NCBI RefSeq assembly: GCF_001746295.1
Contig: NZ_MJAH01000031.1
Coordinates: 1 to 64,000 of the forward strand
Direction: 5' to 3'
Source: Streptomyces sp. LUP47B
Lineage (GTDB): Bacteria > Actinomycetota > Actinomycetes > Streptomycetales > Streptomycetaceae
DNA: 64,000 bases
Notes under the pieces: generated by a model
Told to the model about the DNA's origin: nothing
Database searches by the model: none
What the model saw: only the letters and a program-made list of their open reading frames with translations
Translations under genes and position numbers: made by a program
Shown here: in pieces, positions 45,075 to 53,789 of the stretch
Layout of the letters: each line of letters starts with the position of its first letter
Position numbering within the stretch: the stretch's first letter is position 1

Positions 45075-45720
45075 ATGAACCAAGCGGAGCAGTTGACACG
45101 GGCCGCCAAGGATGGCGACGCGGCTGCGGTGGCACGGGTGCTGAGCGAGGGTCCCGAGGTGGACACCCCGAACGCGGCTCGGCGTACCGCACTGGATCTC
45201 GCGGCCGGGGAGGGACATGCCGAGATCGTCCGGCTACTGCTCGCGGCGGGGGCGGACCCGCAACAGCAAACAGGTGAGTACGACTAGACGACGCCTCTGT
45301 GCCAGGCAGCGATGCACGGGCACACAGAAGCGGTGAGGGTCCTTCTCGGCGCCGGTGCCCCGACCTGCGCCCAGGGCAGGCTTGGGTACGTGCCGATAGT
45401 GCTGGCGGCGACGTCGGGAGACCACGGACACCCGCAGACTGTGGACCTGCTCTTGAACCATGGGACGGACATCGATGCGGTGATGAAGGACAGGACGTCT
45501 CTGGAGTGGGCGGCCCTCATCGGGCAGGTGCAGATGGTGCACCATCTGCTCGCTCGCGGCGCAACGCCCGAAGGCACTGGGGGAGGCACACCACCGCGCG
45601 CAGCGGTTCCCAAAGGCCGCGGAGCGGTACGCGCTCATCATCGATGCCCTGCATGCCGCTGGTGGCGGGGCTGAACCTCCCTGGCCGCCCACTTCGAGGT
45701 GGTCGAATGCCAGGCGCGTC
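45075..45720 (+). pseudogene. Ankyrin-repeat protein gene, interrupted by one TAG and a frameshift
   Basis: The gene opens MNQAEQLTRAAKDGDAAAVA and continues with ankyrin repeats (RRTALDLAAGEGHAEIVRLL, LAAGADPQQQTGEYD). A TAG at 45285-45287 follows, and the same frame continues TTPLCQAAMHGHTEAVRVLL and WAALIGQVQMVHHLLARGAT. Near 45570 the natural reading shifts to ERYALIIDALHAAG in another frame. Four or five repeats would make a protein of about 200 residues. The upstream piece of 70 residues may still be made. Ankyrin proteins bind partner proteins; the target is unknown. Confidence 0.65.
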
Positions 45721-46154
45721 ACGGGCTCAACGGCAGATCCTGCCCTCCGGGTGGTCGAGCTGAAGATCCGCGATCACCTGTCCCCGCGGACCCGGCACAT
45801 CCTGCACGTCGACCCGGACATGCCGCGTAAGTACAGAGTCGATCCGGACGACGCGCCCACGATGGCGCTCGCAGAGCTCCTCGGACATGCAGCGGTGGCG
45901 CGCACTCGGACTGACGCGTGTCGACGACGCTCTCGGGGCGTCTGGTCGCTTTCCCACGGGGACTACCGACAGGATTCGGTGATCTCCGGCAACGCGGCGT
46001 CTGGCCTGTGGGGATCACGCGCTGGTCCCTACAGATTCCTGGTGAACTTCTGACCGTCGGCTGTCGCTGGTTCGGGTGCTCCGGAGCGCAACCCGTCCGT
46101 CAGCTGACGGACGCTCGGGCGCAACCTTCGGGGGTTCTGGCGTGTCCACGTAGT
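45721..46154. other. Intergenic gap with an unassigned open frame
   Basis: About 430 bases. The plus-strand frame 45751-46053 begins VELKIRDHLSPRTRHILHVD and PDMPRKYRVDPDDAPTMALA, which is protein-like for about 50 codons and then degrades. No family is recognised. The rest is the upstream region of the surface-protein gene. Confidence 0.3.
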
Positions 46155-47735
46155 GTGCTGAAGATACGCAGAACCTGGCGGACAGCGGCGGCCGCCGCTG
46201 TCGCGACCGCAGCTATGGCGGTCGCAACCCCGGCCGCGCACGCCGCCGGAACGACGCTCGTCCTGGATGCCCAGGAGAACTACTACCTTCCCACCGCGGG
46301 CGAGGGCCCGAACCTGGACCTCGGCATCACCGCCTCGGGCGGGGACGCCCATGACGTCTCGGTCGCTGTCGACGCGTCGTCCCTCGCCGGGAAGGCGACG
46401 ATGGTGATCACGGGGGACTGCGTGAGCACCGGCACTCTGAAGGTCAGGTGCGACGTGGGCCCGCTGTCGGACAGGGAGTCGATCGACCCGTTCTTCCTGA
46501 AGCCCACCGCGGCCGCCAAGGCAGGCGACACCGGTGCCATCACCTACACCGCCACCGCCTCCGACGCGGCCACCGTGACAGGGAAGACGGACGTCCTGGT
46601 CGGCGGGCCGAAACTCGTCACCCCGCCCTACCCGGCGCTGAAAAGCATCGCGCCCGGCGCCGTCTTCGAGCGCACCCCGGCCTTCGCCAACACCGGCACT
46701 GCCTCCGCCGACAAGGGCGTCATGCTGCTGGTTCAGGACTCCGAAGGCGTCTCTCTCGCACATGATCACTCCAACTGCCACTACTCGGACCGGCCCGCCG
46801 CCGGCGCCTGGTGCCGGTTCGACACCCCGGTCACGCCCGGCGCGGCCTACGAGACCATCGCGCCGCTGCGCTACACCGCCTCCACGGACACGATGTACGG
46901 CTACAACACCTACATGGTGTGGCCGGTCGGCGCCGCCGCGCCCGACTCCTTCAACCCGGCCAATTTCCCCGAGACCGGTACCGGCGCGCCGCTCGGCCTC
47001 AAGCCCGTCGCCTCAGGCTCCGGATTCACCGGCTCTGGATACGGCACCTTTGCCACCACTCAACACGCCGACTATCAGGCGGTCGGCGGCACGATAGAGG
47101 GCAAGGTCGGCGAGACGGTCAGCATCACCGTAGGCGTGCGGAACAACGGGCCGGGCTGGATGAACTTCCGGTGGATGGACCCCGACGACTCCGGCACCTT
47201 CGTGGTGACCCCGCCCGCCGGCACCACCATCACCGGCGCCCCCGGCCCCGACGAACAGGGCGACCCCGGGCCGCGCTGGAACTGCACACCGGGCAAGGCC
47301 GGCGCGAAAAGCTACACCTGCGCCATCACCAGCACGGACTTCCACCCGGGCGACTCCGTATCCCAGGAGTTCACGGTACGCATCGACCGGGTCGTCCCCG
47401 GCGCGCGCGGCAGCGTGCGGGCGGTGGCGAACCCCGAGTACCCCAACCGTGACGAAGACGCGGCGAACGACACCGCGGCCATCGCGGTGAAGGCCACCGG
47501 CTCGGCGACGCCCAGCCCGTCGCCCAGCGCCTCCCCGTCCCCGTCGGCCACGGCCACCGCGGGCCCGTCCGGCTCCGGGGAGGGAACCAGCAGCGGGACG
47601 ACGACTGGTGGCGGGCTCGCCGCCACGGGCACGGACGGAGTCCTGCTGCGGGCAGGCACCGCCGTCCTCCTCGTGGCGGGCGGCGCGCTGGTGTTCCTGG
47701 CAGCGCGGAGGTCGCGGCCGCAGAGCGGCCGATGA
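46155..47735 (+). CDS. Surface protein with LAxTG sortase motif
   Basis: A 526-residue exported protein. The GTG at 46155 gives a compact signal peptide (VLKIRRTWRTAAAAAVATAA, cleavage near AAHAAG). The ectodomain is beta-rich and contains four or more cysteines (ITGDCVSTGTLKVRCDVG, RWNCTPGK, YTCAITS). A Ser/Pro/Thr linker (around residues 455-485) precedes LAATGTDG, a membrane helix and RRSRPQSGR. LAxTG followed by helix and basic tail is the signal for class E sortases, so it is probably linked to peptidoglycan. The ligand is unknown. Two hairpins follow. Confidence 0.88.
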   Translation: MLKIRRTWRTAAAAAVATAAMAVATPAAHAAGTTLVLDAQENYYLPTAGEGPNLDLGITASGGDAHDVSVAVDASSLAGKATMVITGDCVSTGTLKVRCDVGPLSDRESIDPFFLKPTAAAKAGDTGAITYTATASDAATVTGKTDVLVGGPKLVTPPYPALKSIAPGAVFERTPAFANTGTASADKGVMLLVQDSEGVSLAHDHSNCHYSDRPAAGAWCRFDTPVTPGAAYETIAPLRYTASTDTMYGYNTYMVWPVGAAAPDSFNPANFPETGTGAPLGLKPVASGSGFTGSGYGTFATTQHADYQAVGGTIEGKVGETVSITVGVRNNGPGWMNFRWMDPDDSGTFVVTPPAGTTITGAPGPDEQGDPGPRWNCTPGKAGAKSYTCAITSTDFHPGDSVSQEFTVRIDRVVPGARGSVRAVANPEYPNRDEDAANDTAAIAVKATGSATPSPSPSASPSPSATATAGPSGSGEGTSSGTTTGGGLAATGTDGVLLRAGTAVLLVAGGALVFLAARRSRPQSGR

Positions 47736-47777
47736 CGCCGCTGTCCGCTGCCATCGAATCGAGGCGTTGACAGCGAA

Positions 47778-47805
47778 CCCAGCCCCTTCCTGGGAAGGGG
47801 CTGGG
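47778..47805 (+). terminator. Terminator of the surface-protein gene
   Basis: A perfect 13-bp inverted repeat, CCCAGCCCCTTCC and its complement, separated by TG only. It starts 43 bases after the stop codon. Confidence 0.75.
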
Positions 47806-47888
47806 CCCTGCCACGGACCCGATGTACGTCGATGCCGCCGACGGCGCTCTGATCTCGATGGTGGCGATCCACGACGCCGACAGTCCCA

Positions 47889-47929
47889 ACGGGGTCGCGC
47901 CGCCCGCACGGTGGGCGGTGCGACCCCGT
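47889..47929. terminator. Second hairpin downstream of the surface-protein gene
   Basis: Arms 47889-47905 and 47913-47929 pair over 17 positions with one mismatch (ACGGGGTCGC and CCGCCC blocks against their complements) around a seven-base loop. It probably acts as a back-up terminator. Confidence 0.6.
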
Positions 47930-48255
47930 CCCGCTCACCGAGACGGCCGCCGGCTCTCTTCCACGTAGCGAACGCAGTGGCGCTGCCCAACGTGGTGGGT
48001 CCGCGCCAACTGTCCGCTGCGCTCAGTCATCTCGCAGTCCGCTGCCAGCGCGGTGGGCATCTTCGAGGCCCGACGGCAAGTCCGCGAGCCCGCGCTTTCG
48101 AACTTCTAGCAGGTGGGGCCCTGTTTCGAGCTGGGCGGTCGTGTGTCTAGGGTGAGCGTGAGTGCTTAGGCCACAGGCACACCGCGGGACGCGTCGCGAG
48201 CAAGCGTGCGCTCCTGCGGTCCGTTTGTGTCCTTATGCGCTCAGGAGGTGCCGTT

Positions 48256-49113
48256 GTGATCGACGAAAGCCAAGAGATGTCCGGCCCCTTGCCGGCCGCT
48301 CCCCGCACGGACGGGCCTGGTGAGGGCATACCCACCGCTTCGGCGGATGCCCTAGAGGTCCGCAACCGGCAGCTCGCGCGGGCCGCGGTCGAACCGGCGC
48401 AGCGGATCCTGGTCCACCGCTACCGTCTGGCCAGTCCCGCCGCAGGGTTCGAACTGCTGAAGCAGACCTCTCAGCGCTACAACATCAAGCTGCACACGCT
48501 CGCTGATGCCGTGGTGCGTATCGCCGGCCCGGACGCCGGTGCCGCGCAGTGGTTTCCACGCAGAGCCCGCTTCGTCGCCCCCGCGCTGCCGGATCTGGCG
48601 CTGCAAGGCGCGGGGGCCGAAAGTCACGCAGTGGTTCTCCGGGCGGCGTTGCGGCGGGTCCTGCATGTCACCGAAACCGATATGGGCAACGTCCAGCTCG
48701 CCGAACACGGGATGCTGCGGCTGGAGAAGCACACGGGGCTGAACCGGTATTTCACCGACTTCTTCGCCTTCGTCCAGGATTCGACCACCGCGTGTGCGCA
48801 GGCCGCCGAGCAGCGTCAACAGGTCACCGTGAAAGACGTCGAATCAGCCGACATCTTCGATGACGATTCCCGCCACGCCATCCTCCAGGCCGGCAGCCGC
48901 GCCGCCCACAGCCTTCCCCTGACCAGCCGTGGCCACGTGCTCGGCATGATCTCCTCCCACCATGAACGACCCTTGGCAGGCCTCAGCCAGACACAGCTCA
49001 CCGCCTTGGAGAAGACCGGCGCCACCGTGGGCCGATGGCTGCACTGGCATCGCCACACCGTCGTCCTCGACGCCCTGGAACACATCCACAGCACCGCCCG
49101 TGATCACCGCTGA
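48256..49113 (+). CDS. ANTAR-GAF domain protein (ANTAR first)
   Basis: 285 residues from a GTG with AGGAGG 8 bases upstream; an ATG at 48235 would lie before that site. The ANTAR RNA-binding module is at about 35-85 (QRILVHRYRLASPAAGFELL, KQTSQRYNIKLHTLADAVV). A GAF-like sensor follows at about 115-265 (VLRAALRRVLHVTETDMGNV, GLNRYFTDFFAFVQDSTTAC, SADIFDDDSRHAILQAGSRA, AHSLPLTSRGHVLGMISSHH). In most actinobacterial proteins of this class the GAF comes first, so the domain order is reversed. It probably senses a small molecule and acts on transcript termination. The second IS lies 150 bases downstream. Confidence 0.8.
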   Translation: MIDESQEMSGPLPAAPRTDGPGEGIPTASADALEVRNRQLARAAVEPAQRILVHRYRLASPAAGFELLKQTSQRYNIKLHTLADAVVRIAGPDAGAAQWFPRRARFVAPALPDLALQGAGAESHAVVLRAALRRVLHVTETDMGNVQLAEHGMLRLEKHTGLNRYFTDFFAFVQDSTTACAQAAEQRQQVTVKDVESADIFDDDSRHAILQAGSRAAHSLPLTSRGHVLGMISSHHERPLAGLSQTQLTALEKTGATVGRWLHWHRHTVVLDALEHIHSTARDHR

Positions 49114-49263
49114 CCGTTTCGCGTTGGGTCAGTGAGGAACATGTGCCCAAGTCCGAGGCCGGGCGTACGTACTGGCCAAAACGCCGCTTGCGATGACACT
49201 GTGGGCAAGCGGGTACAGGCTCTGGTGAAACAGAGACGGACCCTCGCACATGGGGCTCGCTTA

Positions 49264-50148
49264 GAGGTCCTAACAGAAGCTGTTGATCATGTGACTGTTG
49301 GTCTGGTTGTTCGTTGGTCTGGTCGTGGGAAAGAGGGAGTCGCGTCCGTGGATCGTCTCGGACGAACTGTGGTCGCTCATCGAGCCGTTGCTGCCGCAGC
49401 CGGGCCCGAAGCTGGTGGAGGGCCGGCCACGGATTCCGGACCGGCAGGCGCTGTGCGGGATCCTGTTTGTCCTGCACACCGGCATCCAGTGGGAGTACCT
49501 GCCGCAGGAGTTGGGCTTCGGGTCGGGGATGACCTGCTGGCGGCGGCTGGCCGCATGGAACGAGGCGGGCGTGTGGGACCAGTTGCATCTGGTGCTGCTG
49601 AAGAAGCTGCGGGCCGCGAAGAAGCTCGACTGGTCGCGGGCGGTGATCGACTCCTCCCATGTGCGGGCGGCTCGGCGCGGCCCAAAAGCGGGCCCAGCCC
49701 GGTCGACCGTGCACGGCCGGGCAGCAAGCACCATGTCCTCACCGACGGGCAGGGCATCCCGCTCGCGGTGTCGCTGACCGGGGGAAACCGCAACGACGTC
49801 ACACAGTTGCTGCCCCTGCTGGACAAGGTTCCGCCCGTGGCCGGCGCGGTCGGCCGGCCACGACGCCGGCCCGACGCGCTCCTCGCGGACCGCGGCTACG
49901 ACCACGACAAGTACCGCCGGCTGCTTCGTGCCCGTGGGATCCGACCGGTCATCGCCGAACGGGGCGAAGAACACGGCAGTGGCCTGGGCACCTTCCGTTA
50001 TGTGGTCGAGCGCACGATCGCCTGGCTGCACGGATTCCGCCGTCTGCGGGTCCGCTGGGAGAGACGCGACGACATCCACGAAGCCTTCCTCGGCCTCGCC
50101 ACCTGTCTGATCACCCACCGACACGTCCAACGCCTTTGTTAGGACCTC
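49264..50148 (+). mobile_element. IS5-family insertion sequence (885 bp), copy 2
   Basis: The ends are GAGGTCCTAACAGAAG and, read inward from the right, GAGGTCCTAACAAAGG. TTA direct repeats flank it at 49261-49263 and 50149-50151. Length, gene layout and frameshift site are the same as in the copy at 9456-10340, but in the opposite orientation and with different terminal bases (GAGG against CTGG). It inserted between genes and appears intact. Confidence 0.9.
49298..50142 (+). CDS. IS5-family transposase, made by -1 frameshift of orfA and orfB
   Basis: orfA (49298-49777) carries KRESRPWIVSDELWSLIEPL and DSSHVRA; orfB (ending at 50142) carries VSLTGGNRNDVTQLLPLLDK, LADRGYDHDKYRRLLRARGI and VERTIAWLHGFRRLRVRWER. 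The D-D-E residues are therefore complete after a -1 slip at C-CCA-AAA (49681-49687), which joins RGPK to SGPSPVDRARPGSKHH. The product of about 280 residues is similar to that of copy 1 but not identical. Confidence 0.88.
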
Positions 50149-50151
50149 TTA

Positions 50152-50677
50152 GGAAAGCAGGCGAGAGCCGTCAACTCTTTCGAGGTGGACGGCTGTGCGT
50201 CCGCTCGACCGTGCTCAGTGCCTGGCCCAGCCGATGCATCCCCACCCACCGCGGCACCGAGGTCCTCGCCCGCCTCCACCGTCTCCGGTACGTCGTGAAC
50301 GGCGAAACCTTCTTACGCGTGCCGGGACTGGTCCCAGCCGAGGCAGCGTGATCCGGTCGATGAGTCCTTCCTCGCGAGCCGAGACAGCCGCCGCCGCGTC
50401 TGCTCGATCCGCACCCCGCGCGCGATCATCGGGTGCATCTGCTAGGCGGTGGCCATCCGTACTGGGCCAACACCGCCAGCCGGTCCCCGCCACCCACATC
50501 CACGCCGATCATCGAGGTCTGCTCGCTTCCTCCCGGCTATCAGTTGCTGCGCAATGAGGTGTCGAGTCACTGCCCGATGTCAGCCGTGACGGGCGAGCTT
50601 GCCCGCGGAGACGAGCAGGATCAGGGCCAGCAGTGGAATCAGCACCAGGTTCGGACACGGCGATACTCAGCGGCCTC
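50152..50677. other. Gap downstream of IS copy 2
   Basis: About 525 bases. A short plus-strand frame reads GTEVLARLHRLRYVVNGETF and LRVPGLVPAEAA to a stop at about 50351, and a minus-strand piece reads MIGVDVGGGDRLAVLAQYGW. Both look like fragments and neither can be assigned to a family. Confidence 0.3.
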
Positions 50678-51070
50678 TTAGAAGCGATGTGGCCACGTCA
50701 AATGGATGACCCGTCGGGAAATGCGCCAGCCGTCATCGGTGTGTCGCAGGTCGTCGGCGTACACGACGCTGGCGACACCGCCGCCCTCCAGCAGGCTCAG
50801 ACCTTTGGATCGGGCCCGCACCTCGTCACCCGGGCCTTCCGACACGACGATGGTCGTCGTGTGGTGGGCTTTCGCGTGTCCGGGGGCGTTCATGAAGGTC
50901 GCGATCGCCTCAAGCCCGACGACCGGGTCGCCGCCGAAGACGCTGCCGTCCCACACCGCGTCTTCGGTGAGGCATTCGCCGAGACGGTCCAGCTCATGGT
51001 CGTCCATGATGTGCGCCCACAGCGCCAGGGCCCTGCCGATTTCGACGGTGTCTTCATTCGTGGGTTTCAT
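50678..51070 (-). CDS. SnoaL/NTF2-like protein
   Basis: 130 residues with GGAG 8 bases before the ATG. The cone-shaped NTF2 fold is indicated by an N-terminal helix pair (RALALWAHIMDDHELDRLGE), CLTEDAVWDGSVFGGDPVVG, and strands TTTIVVSEGPGDEVRARSKG and DGWRISRRVIHLTWPHRF. Such proteins are small-molecule isomerases, cyclases or binding proteins. It is divergent from an SDR gene across a 417-bp region with two copies of a repeated operator, so the two may belong to the same regulon. Confidence 0.85.
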   Translation of the reverse strand: MKPTNEDTVEIGRALALWAHIMDDHELDRLGECLTEDAVWDGSVFGGDPVVGLEAIATFMNAPGHAKAHHTTTIVVSEGPGDEVRARSKGLSLLEGGGVASVVYADDLRHTDDGWRISRRVIHLTWPHRF

Positions 51071-51487
51071 GTTCGGCTCTCCATTTTGTGCGTTGCTGGA
51101 TCGGGCCTTGGCGCGGCTCAGCATGGCTAGCATCTGGTGGTAGGCGCCGTTTGCCTCAGCGGTTTTCTTCTTCGCCGCAGGGGCTGGGTGCGCCCGGCAG
51201 TCTCGACTATGGGCATGTATCGGCGAGGGCGGGAGAGGATCACATATCCATGGACCGACGATCCTCCCCAGCCAGCCGTCATGGAGATCGTGCACAAGAA
51301 GGAGCTGTGGACCCTAGCGGGAGTGTCCGCAGCTTCTGCAGGACCCAGCCCGACGGCCGGCGGTCCCTTCACGAGGCAGAGACCGCCGATCCATGGACAA
51401 ACCTTCCTCTCCCGCCCCTGCGCATGCCCTCCTACGGTCGGGGCTGCGGGCGCTCACCGGCCCGCCGTACCGAAGGAGCAGACCCCC
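51071..51487. promoter_or_regulatory. Divergent promoter region with two operator-like copies
   Basis: It separates the NTF2-like and SDR genes. Site 1 at 51248-51263 is CCATGGACCGACGATC. Site 2 at 51377-51396 is CAGAGACCGCCGATCCATGG, the exact reverse complement of site 3 upstream of the XRE regulator. No SD-like or coding sequence of note lies here apart from AAGGAG before the SDR. Confidence 0.6.
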
Positions 51488-52237
51488 ATGAAGATGACGG
51501 GCAACACGATCCTGATCACCGGCGGAACCTCGGGCATCGGCCTCGGCCTGGCCCTGCGGCTGCACGAGGCCGGCAACAAGGTGATCGTCGCCGGCCGGCG
51601 CAAGGAACTCCTCGACGAGATCACGGCCGAGCACCCGGGCATCGACGCCCTCGTCCTCGATGTCGCGGACCCCGACTCCATCGCCCGGGCCCGCGAGACC
51701 GTGGCGGCGAGCCACCCGGGGCTGAACGTCCTGGTCAACAACGCCGGCATTCAGCTGCTGGAGAGCGTCCTTGACCCGGCCGGACTCCAGGTCGCCGAGG
51801 ATCACGTCGCGACCAATCTGCTCGGCCCGATCCGGATGACGTACGCCTTTCTGCCGCTGCTGGTGGGCAAGGACGACGCGGTCGTCCTGAACGTCACCTC
51901 CGCGCTGGCGTTCGTCCCGCTCCCGATCACGCCGACCTACAGCGCGACCAAGGCCGCGCTGCACTCCTTCTCCGAGAGCCTGCGCGTCCAGCTCGCCGGT
52001 GCCGACGCCGGCGTCCAGGTGATCGAGGTGGTCCCGCCGCCCGTGCGCACAACCCTGATGGGCCAGCAGGACAACGAGCAGTCCATGCCGTTGGACGACT
52101 TCCTCACCGAGGCCCTCGGCCTGCTGCGCGAGAAGCCCGACGCGAAGGAGCTGGTCGTCGAGCGCGCCAGATTCCTCCGCGACGCGCAGGCCAACGGCTC
52201 CTACGACGACGTCCTCGCCATGATCAGCAGCAGCTGA
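51488..52237 (+). CDS. Short-chain dehydrogenase/reductase (DltE/YwfD-like)
   Basis: 249 residues, NAD(P)-dependent. The cofactor motif TGGTSGIG is at 11-18, NNAG at 84-87, and the catalytic residues are S138, Y151 and K155 (TYSATKAAL). AAGGAG lies about 10 bases before the ATG. The next gene, an XRE regulator with an MmyB-type ligand domain, has the same 20-bp operator upstream, so the regulator likely controls this enzyme. MmyB-type regulators are frequently found beside SDR genes. Substrate unknown. Confidence 0.93.
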   Translation: MKMTGNTILITGGTSGIGLGLALRLHEAGNKVIVAGRRKELLDEITAEHPGIDALVLDVADPDSIARARETVAASHPGLNVLVNNAGIQLLESVLDPAGLQVAEDHVATNLLGPIRMTYAFLPLLVGKDDAVVLNVTSALAFVPLPITPTYSATKAALHSFSESLRVQLAGADAGVQVIEVVPPPVRTTLMGQQDNEQSMPLDDFLTEALGLLREKPDAKELVVERARFLRDAQANGSYDDVLAMISSS

Positions 52238-52661
52238 CCGACGTGACATGCCCGACGGGCGACAACAGCACGCAGGAGGCGGCCCCGTCGGGCCACAGCA
52301 TGGACGAACGCGAGCTCGACCCGCCTCGGGGAGGTCCTCGCCCAAGCCGCAGAACGGTCAGGAAGCGCCTTCGGCTTCGCCTCGGTCGTCGCACTGGAGG
52401 CGACCGGCACCGTCCTGAGTACCGACGGCGCGTCGAGCGCCCCTCACACGACGGACATCGCCGCGTCGGCCAGGGCGAACGGCGAGGCCCGAGGCCGGTC
52501 CGAAGCGTCGGGCGTCCTCGACGGAGGACCGGGGCCGCGGGCCGTCTTCCACACCGACGGCCTACGCCGCACCGCCGACAGCCGGCGGACTTTCCAGCGG
52601 CTCATATAGCGCCCTCGTCCTCGGCCCGGCGGCTTCGCGCGGGTGGGGGAGGAGGGCTCAG
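52238..52661. other. Gap with a possible coding fragment
   Basis: About 420 bases between the SDR and the operator of the regulator. One frame, ending with a TAG at 52607-52609, reads LGEVLAQAAERSGSAFGFAS and VVALEATGTVLSTDGASSAP, then DIAASARANGEARG. It looks protein-like for about 100 codons but has no start codon; it may be the end of a lost gene. No family was recognised. Confidence 0.35.
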
Positions 52662-52681
52662 CCATGGATCGGCGGTCTCTG
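52662..52681. promoter_or_regulatory. Operator-like repeat, site 3
   Basis: CCATGGATCGGCGGTCTCTG at 52662-52681 is the exact reverse complement of 51377-51396, 33 bases before the regulator's start codon. The position suggests autoregulation. Confidence 0.6.
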
Positions 52682-52714
52682 GATAGCCGGCCGGGATGCG
52701 GCGAGGATGAGGGC

Positions 52715-53551
52715 ATGGACAAGAAGGAACTCGCGGAATTCCTGTACCGGCGGCGTGAGATGTTGCGCCCCGGCGACGTCGGCCTGGTCGAGGGGCCGCG
52801 CAGGCGTACGCAGGGGCTGCGCCGCGAGGAGGTCGCGCAGCTCGCCGGCATGTCCACCGACTACTACGCCCGGCTGGAACAGCAGCGTGCGCCGCAGCCC
52901 TCCGTCCAGATCACCGCGGGTCTCGCCCGGGCGCTGCGGCTGACCCTGGACGAACGCGACCACCTCTTCGTCCTCATCGGCCACAACGCCCCGGCCCGCT
53001 TCCACCGCTCCGAACACGTCAGCCCGACACTGATGCGGGTCCTGGACCGCCTCGACGACACCCCGGCCCTGGTAACGACCGACCTGGTCGATACCCTCGC
53101 GATGAACCCCTTGGCCGTCGCACTGCTCGGCGACCAGATGCGCCACACCGGTCTGGCCAGTAGCGGCTACTACCGCTGGTTCATGGACCCGGCCGAACGT
53201 CTGGTGTATCCCGAGGAGACCCACGAAAGCCACGGCCGCGCCCAGACAGCACGCCTGCGGGCCGCGCTGACCGCCGGCAGCGACACCCCCCGAGCCGCCC
53301 GGATCCTCGCCGAACTCCAGGAACACAGCCCCGAGTTCGTCCGCATGTGGGAACTCCAGGAGGTCGCCCGCTACGGCGACTGCAAGACCCTCCTCCATCC
53401 CGAACTCGGCCGCATCGACGTCGACGCCCAGCTCCTGTACACCGAGAACCGCGCCCAGACCCTGGTGGTACTGACCACTCGCCCCGGCACGGAGAGCCAC
53501 AGCAAACTTGAGTTGCTCTCCGTCATCGGACACCAACAGCTCACCCCCTGA
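52715..53551 (+). CDS. XRE-family regulator with MmyB-like ligand-binding domain
   Basis: 278 residues. The N-terminal helix-turn-helix reads LAEFLYRRREMLRPGDVGLV, RRRTQGLRREEVAQLAGMST and DYYARLEQQRAPQPSVQITA. The remainder (about 105-275) is the PAS-like ligand domain of this group: SPTLMRVLDRLDDTPALVTT, NPLAVALLGDQMRHTGLASS, YYRWFMDPAERLVYPEETHE, and HPELGRIDVDAQLLYTENRA. Such regulators bind an unknown small ligand, possibly a fatty acid. GAGGATGAGG precedes the ATG. It is downstream of an SDR and shares its operator. Confidence 0.9.
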   Translation: MDKKELAEFLYRRREMLRPGDVGLVEGPRRRTQGLRREEVAQLAGMSTDYYARLEQQRAPQPSVQITAGLARALRLTLDERDHLFVLIGHNAPARFHRSEHVSPTLMRVLDRLDDTPALVTTDLVDTLAMNPLAVALLGDQMRHTGLASSGYYRWFMDPAERLVYPEETHESHGRAQTARLRAALTAGSDTPRAARILAELQEHSPEFVRMWELQEVARYGDCKTLLHPELGRIDVDAQLLYTENRAQTLVVLTTRPGTESHSKLELLSVIGHQQLTP

Positions 53552-53789
53552 CGTCCAGGACCGGGGACCCGAGCCGACGCTACTGGGCATGGCCGACCCC
53601 CCGTAGACAGGCCGTTCGCTCCCGTTTGTCCGGACTTCCGAGCGCCAGCCCCGAGACCTGAACCGGTCGTCAACCGCGTTGAGCGATCTCGGCGGCGTAG
53701 CTGTTGACTTGGCCGCCGATTCGCTTCCACGTAGTCGACGAGACCCACATCCTTCCGACGACGCACCTCCTCACTGGCCTGGCCACGAA

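Larger units (their letters stand above)
47736..48255. other. Intergenic region with two hairpins and the ANTAR-GAF promoter region
   Basis: About 520 bases. Two strong hairpins occur at 47778-47805 and 47889-47929. Between and after them no gene is recognisable. Confidence 0.4.

Noticed and set aside
49681..49687. IS copy 2 transposase as a pseudogene because of its frameshift
   Set aside because: The slippery heptamer is in the correct register and is shared with copy 1, so the frameshift is programmed.
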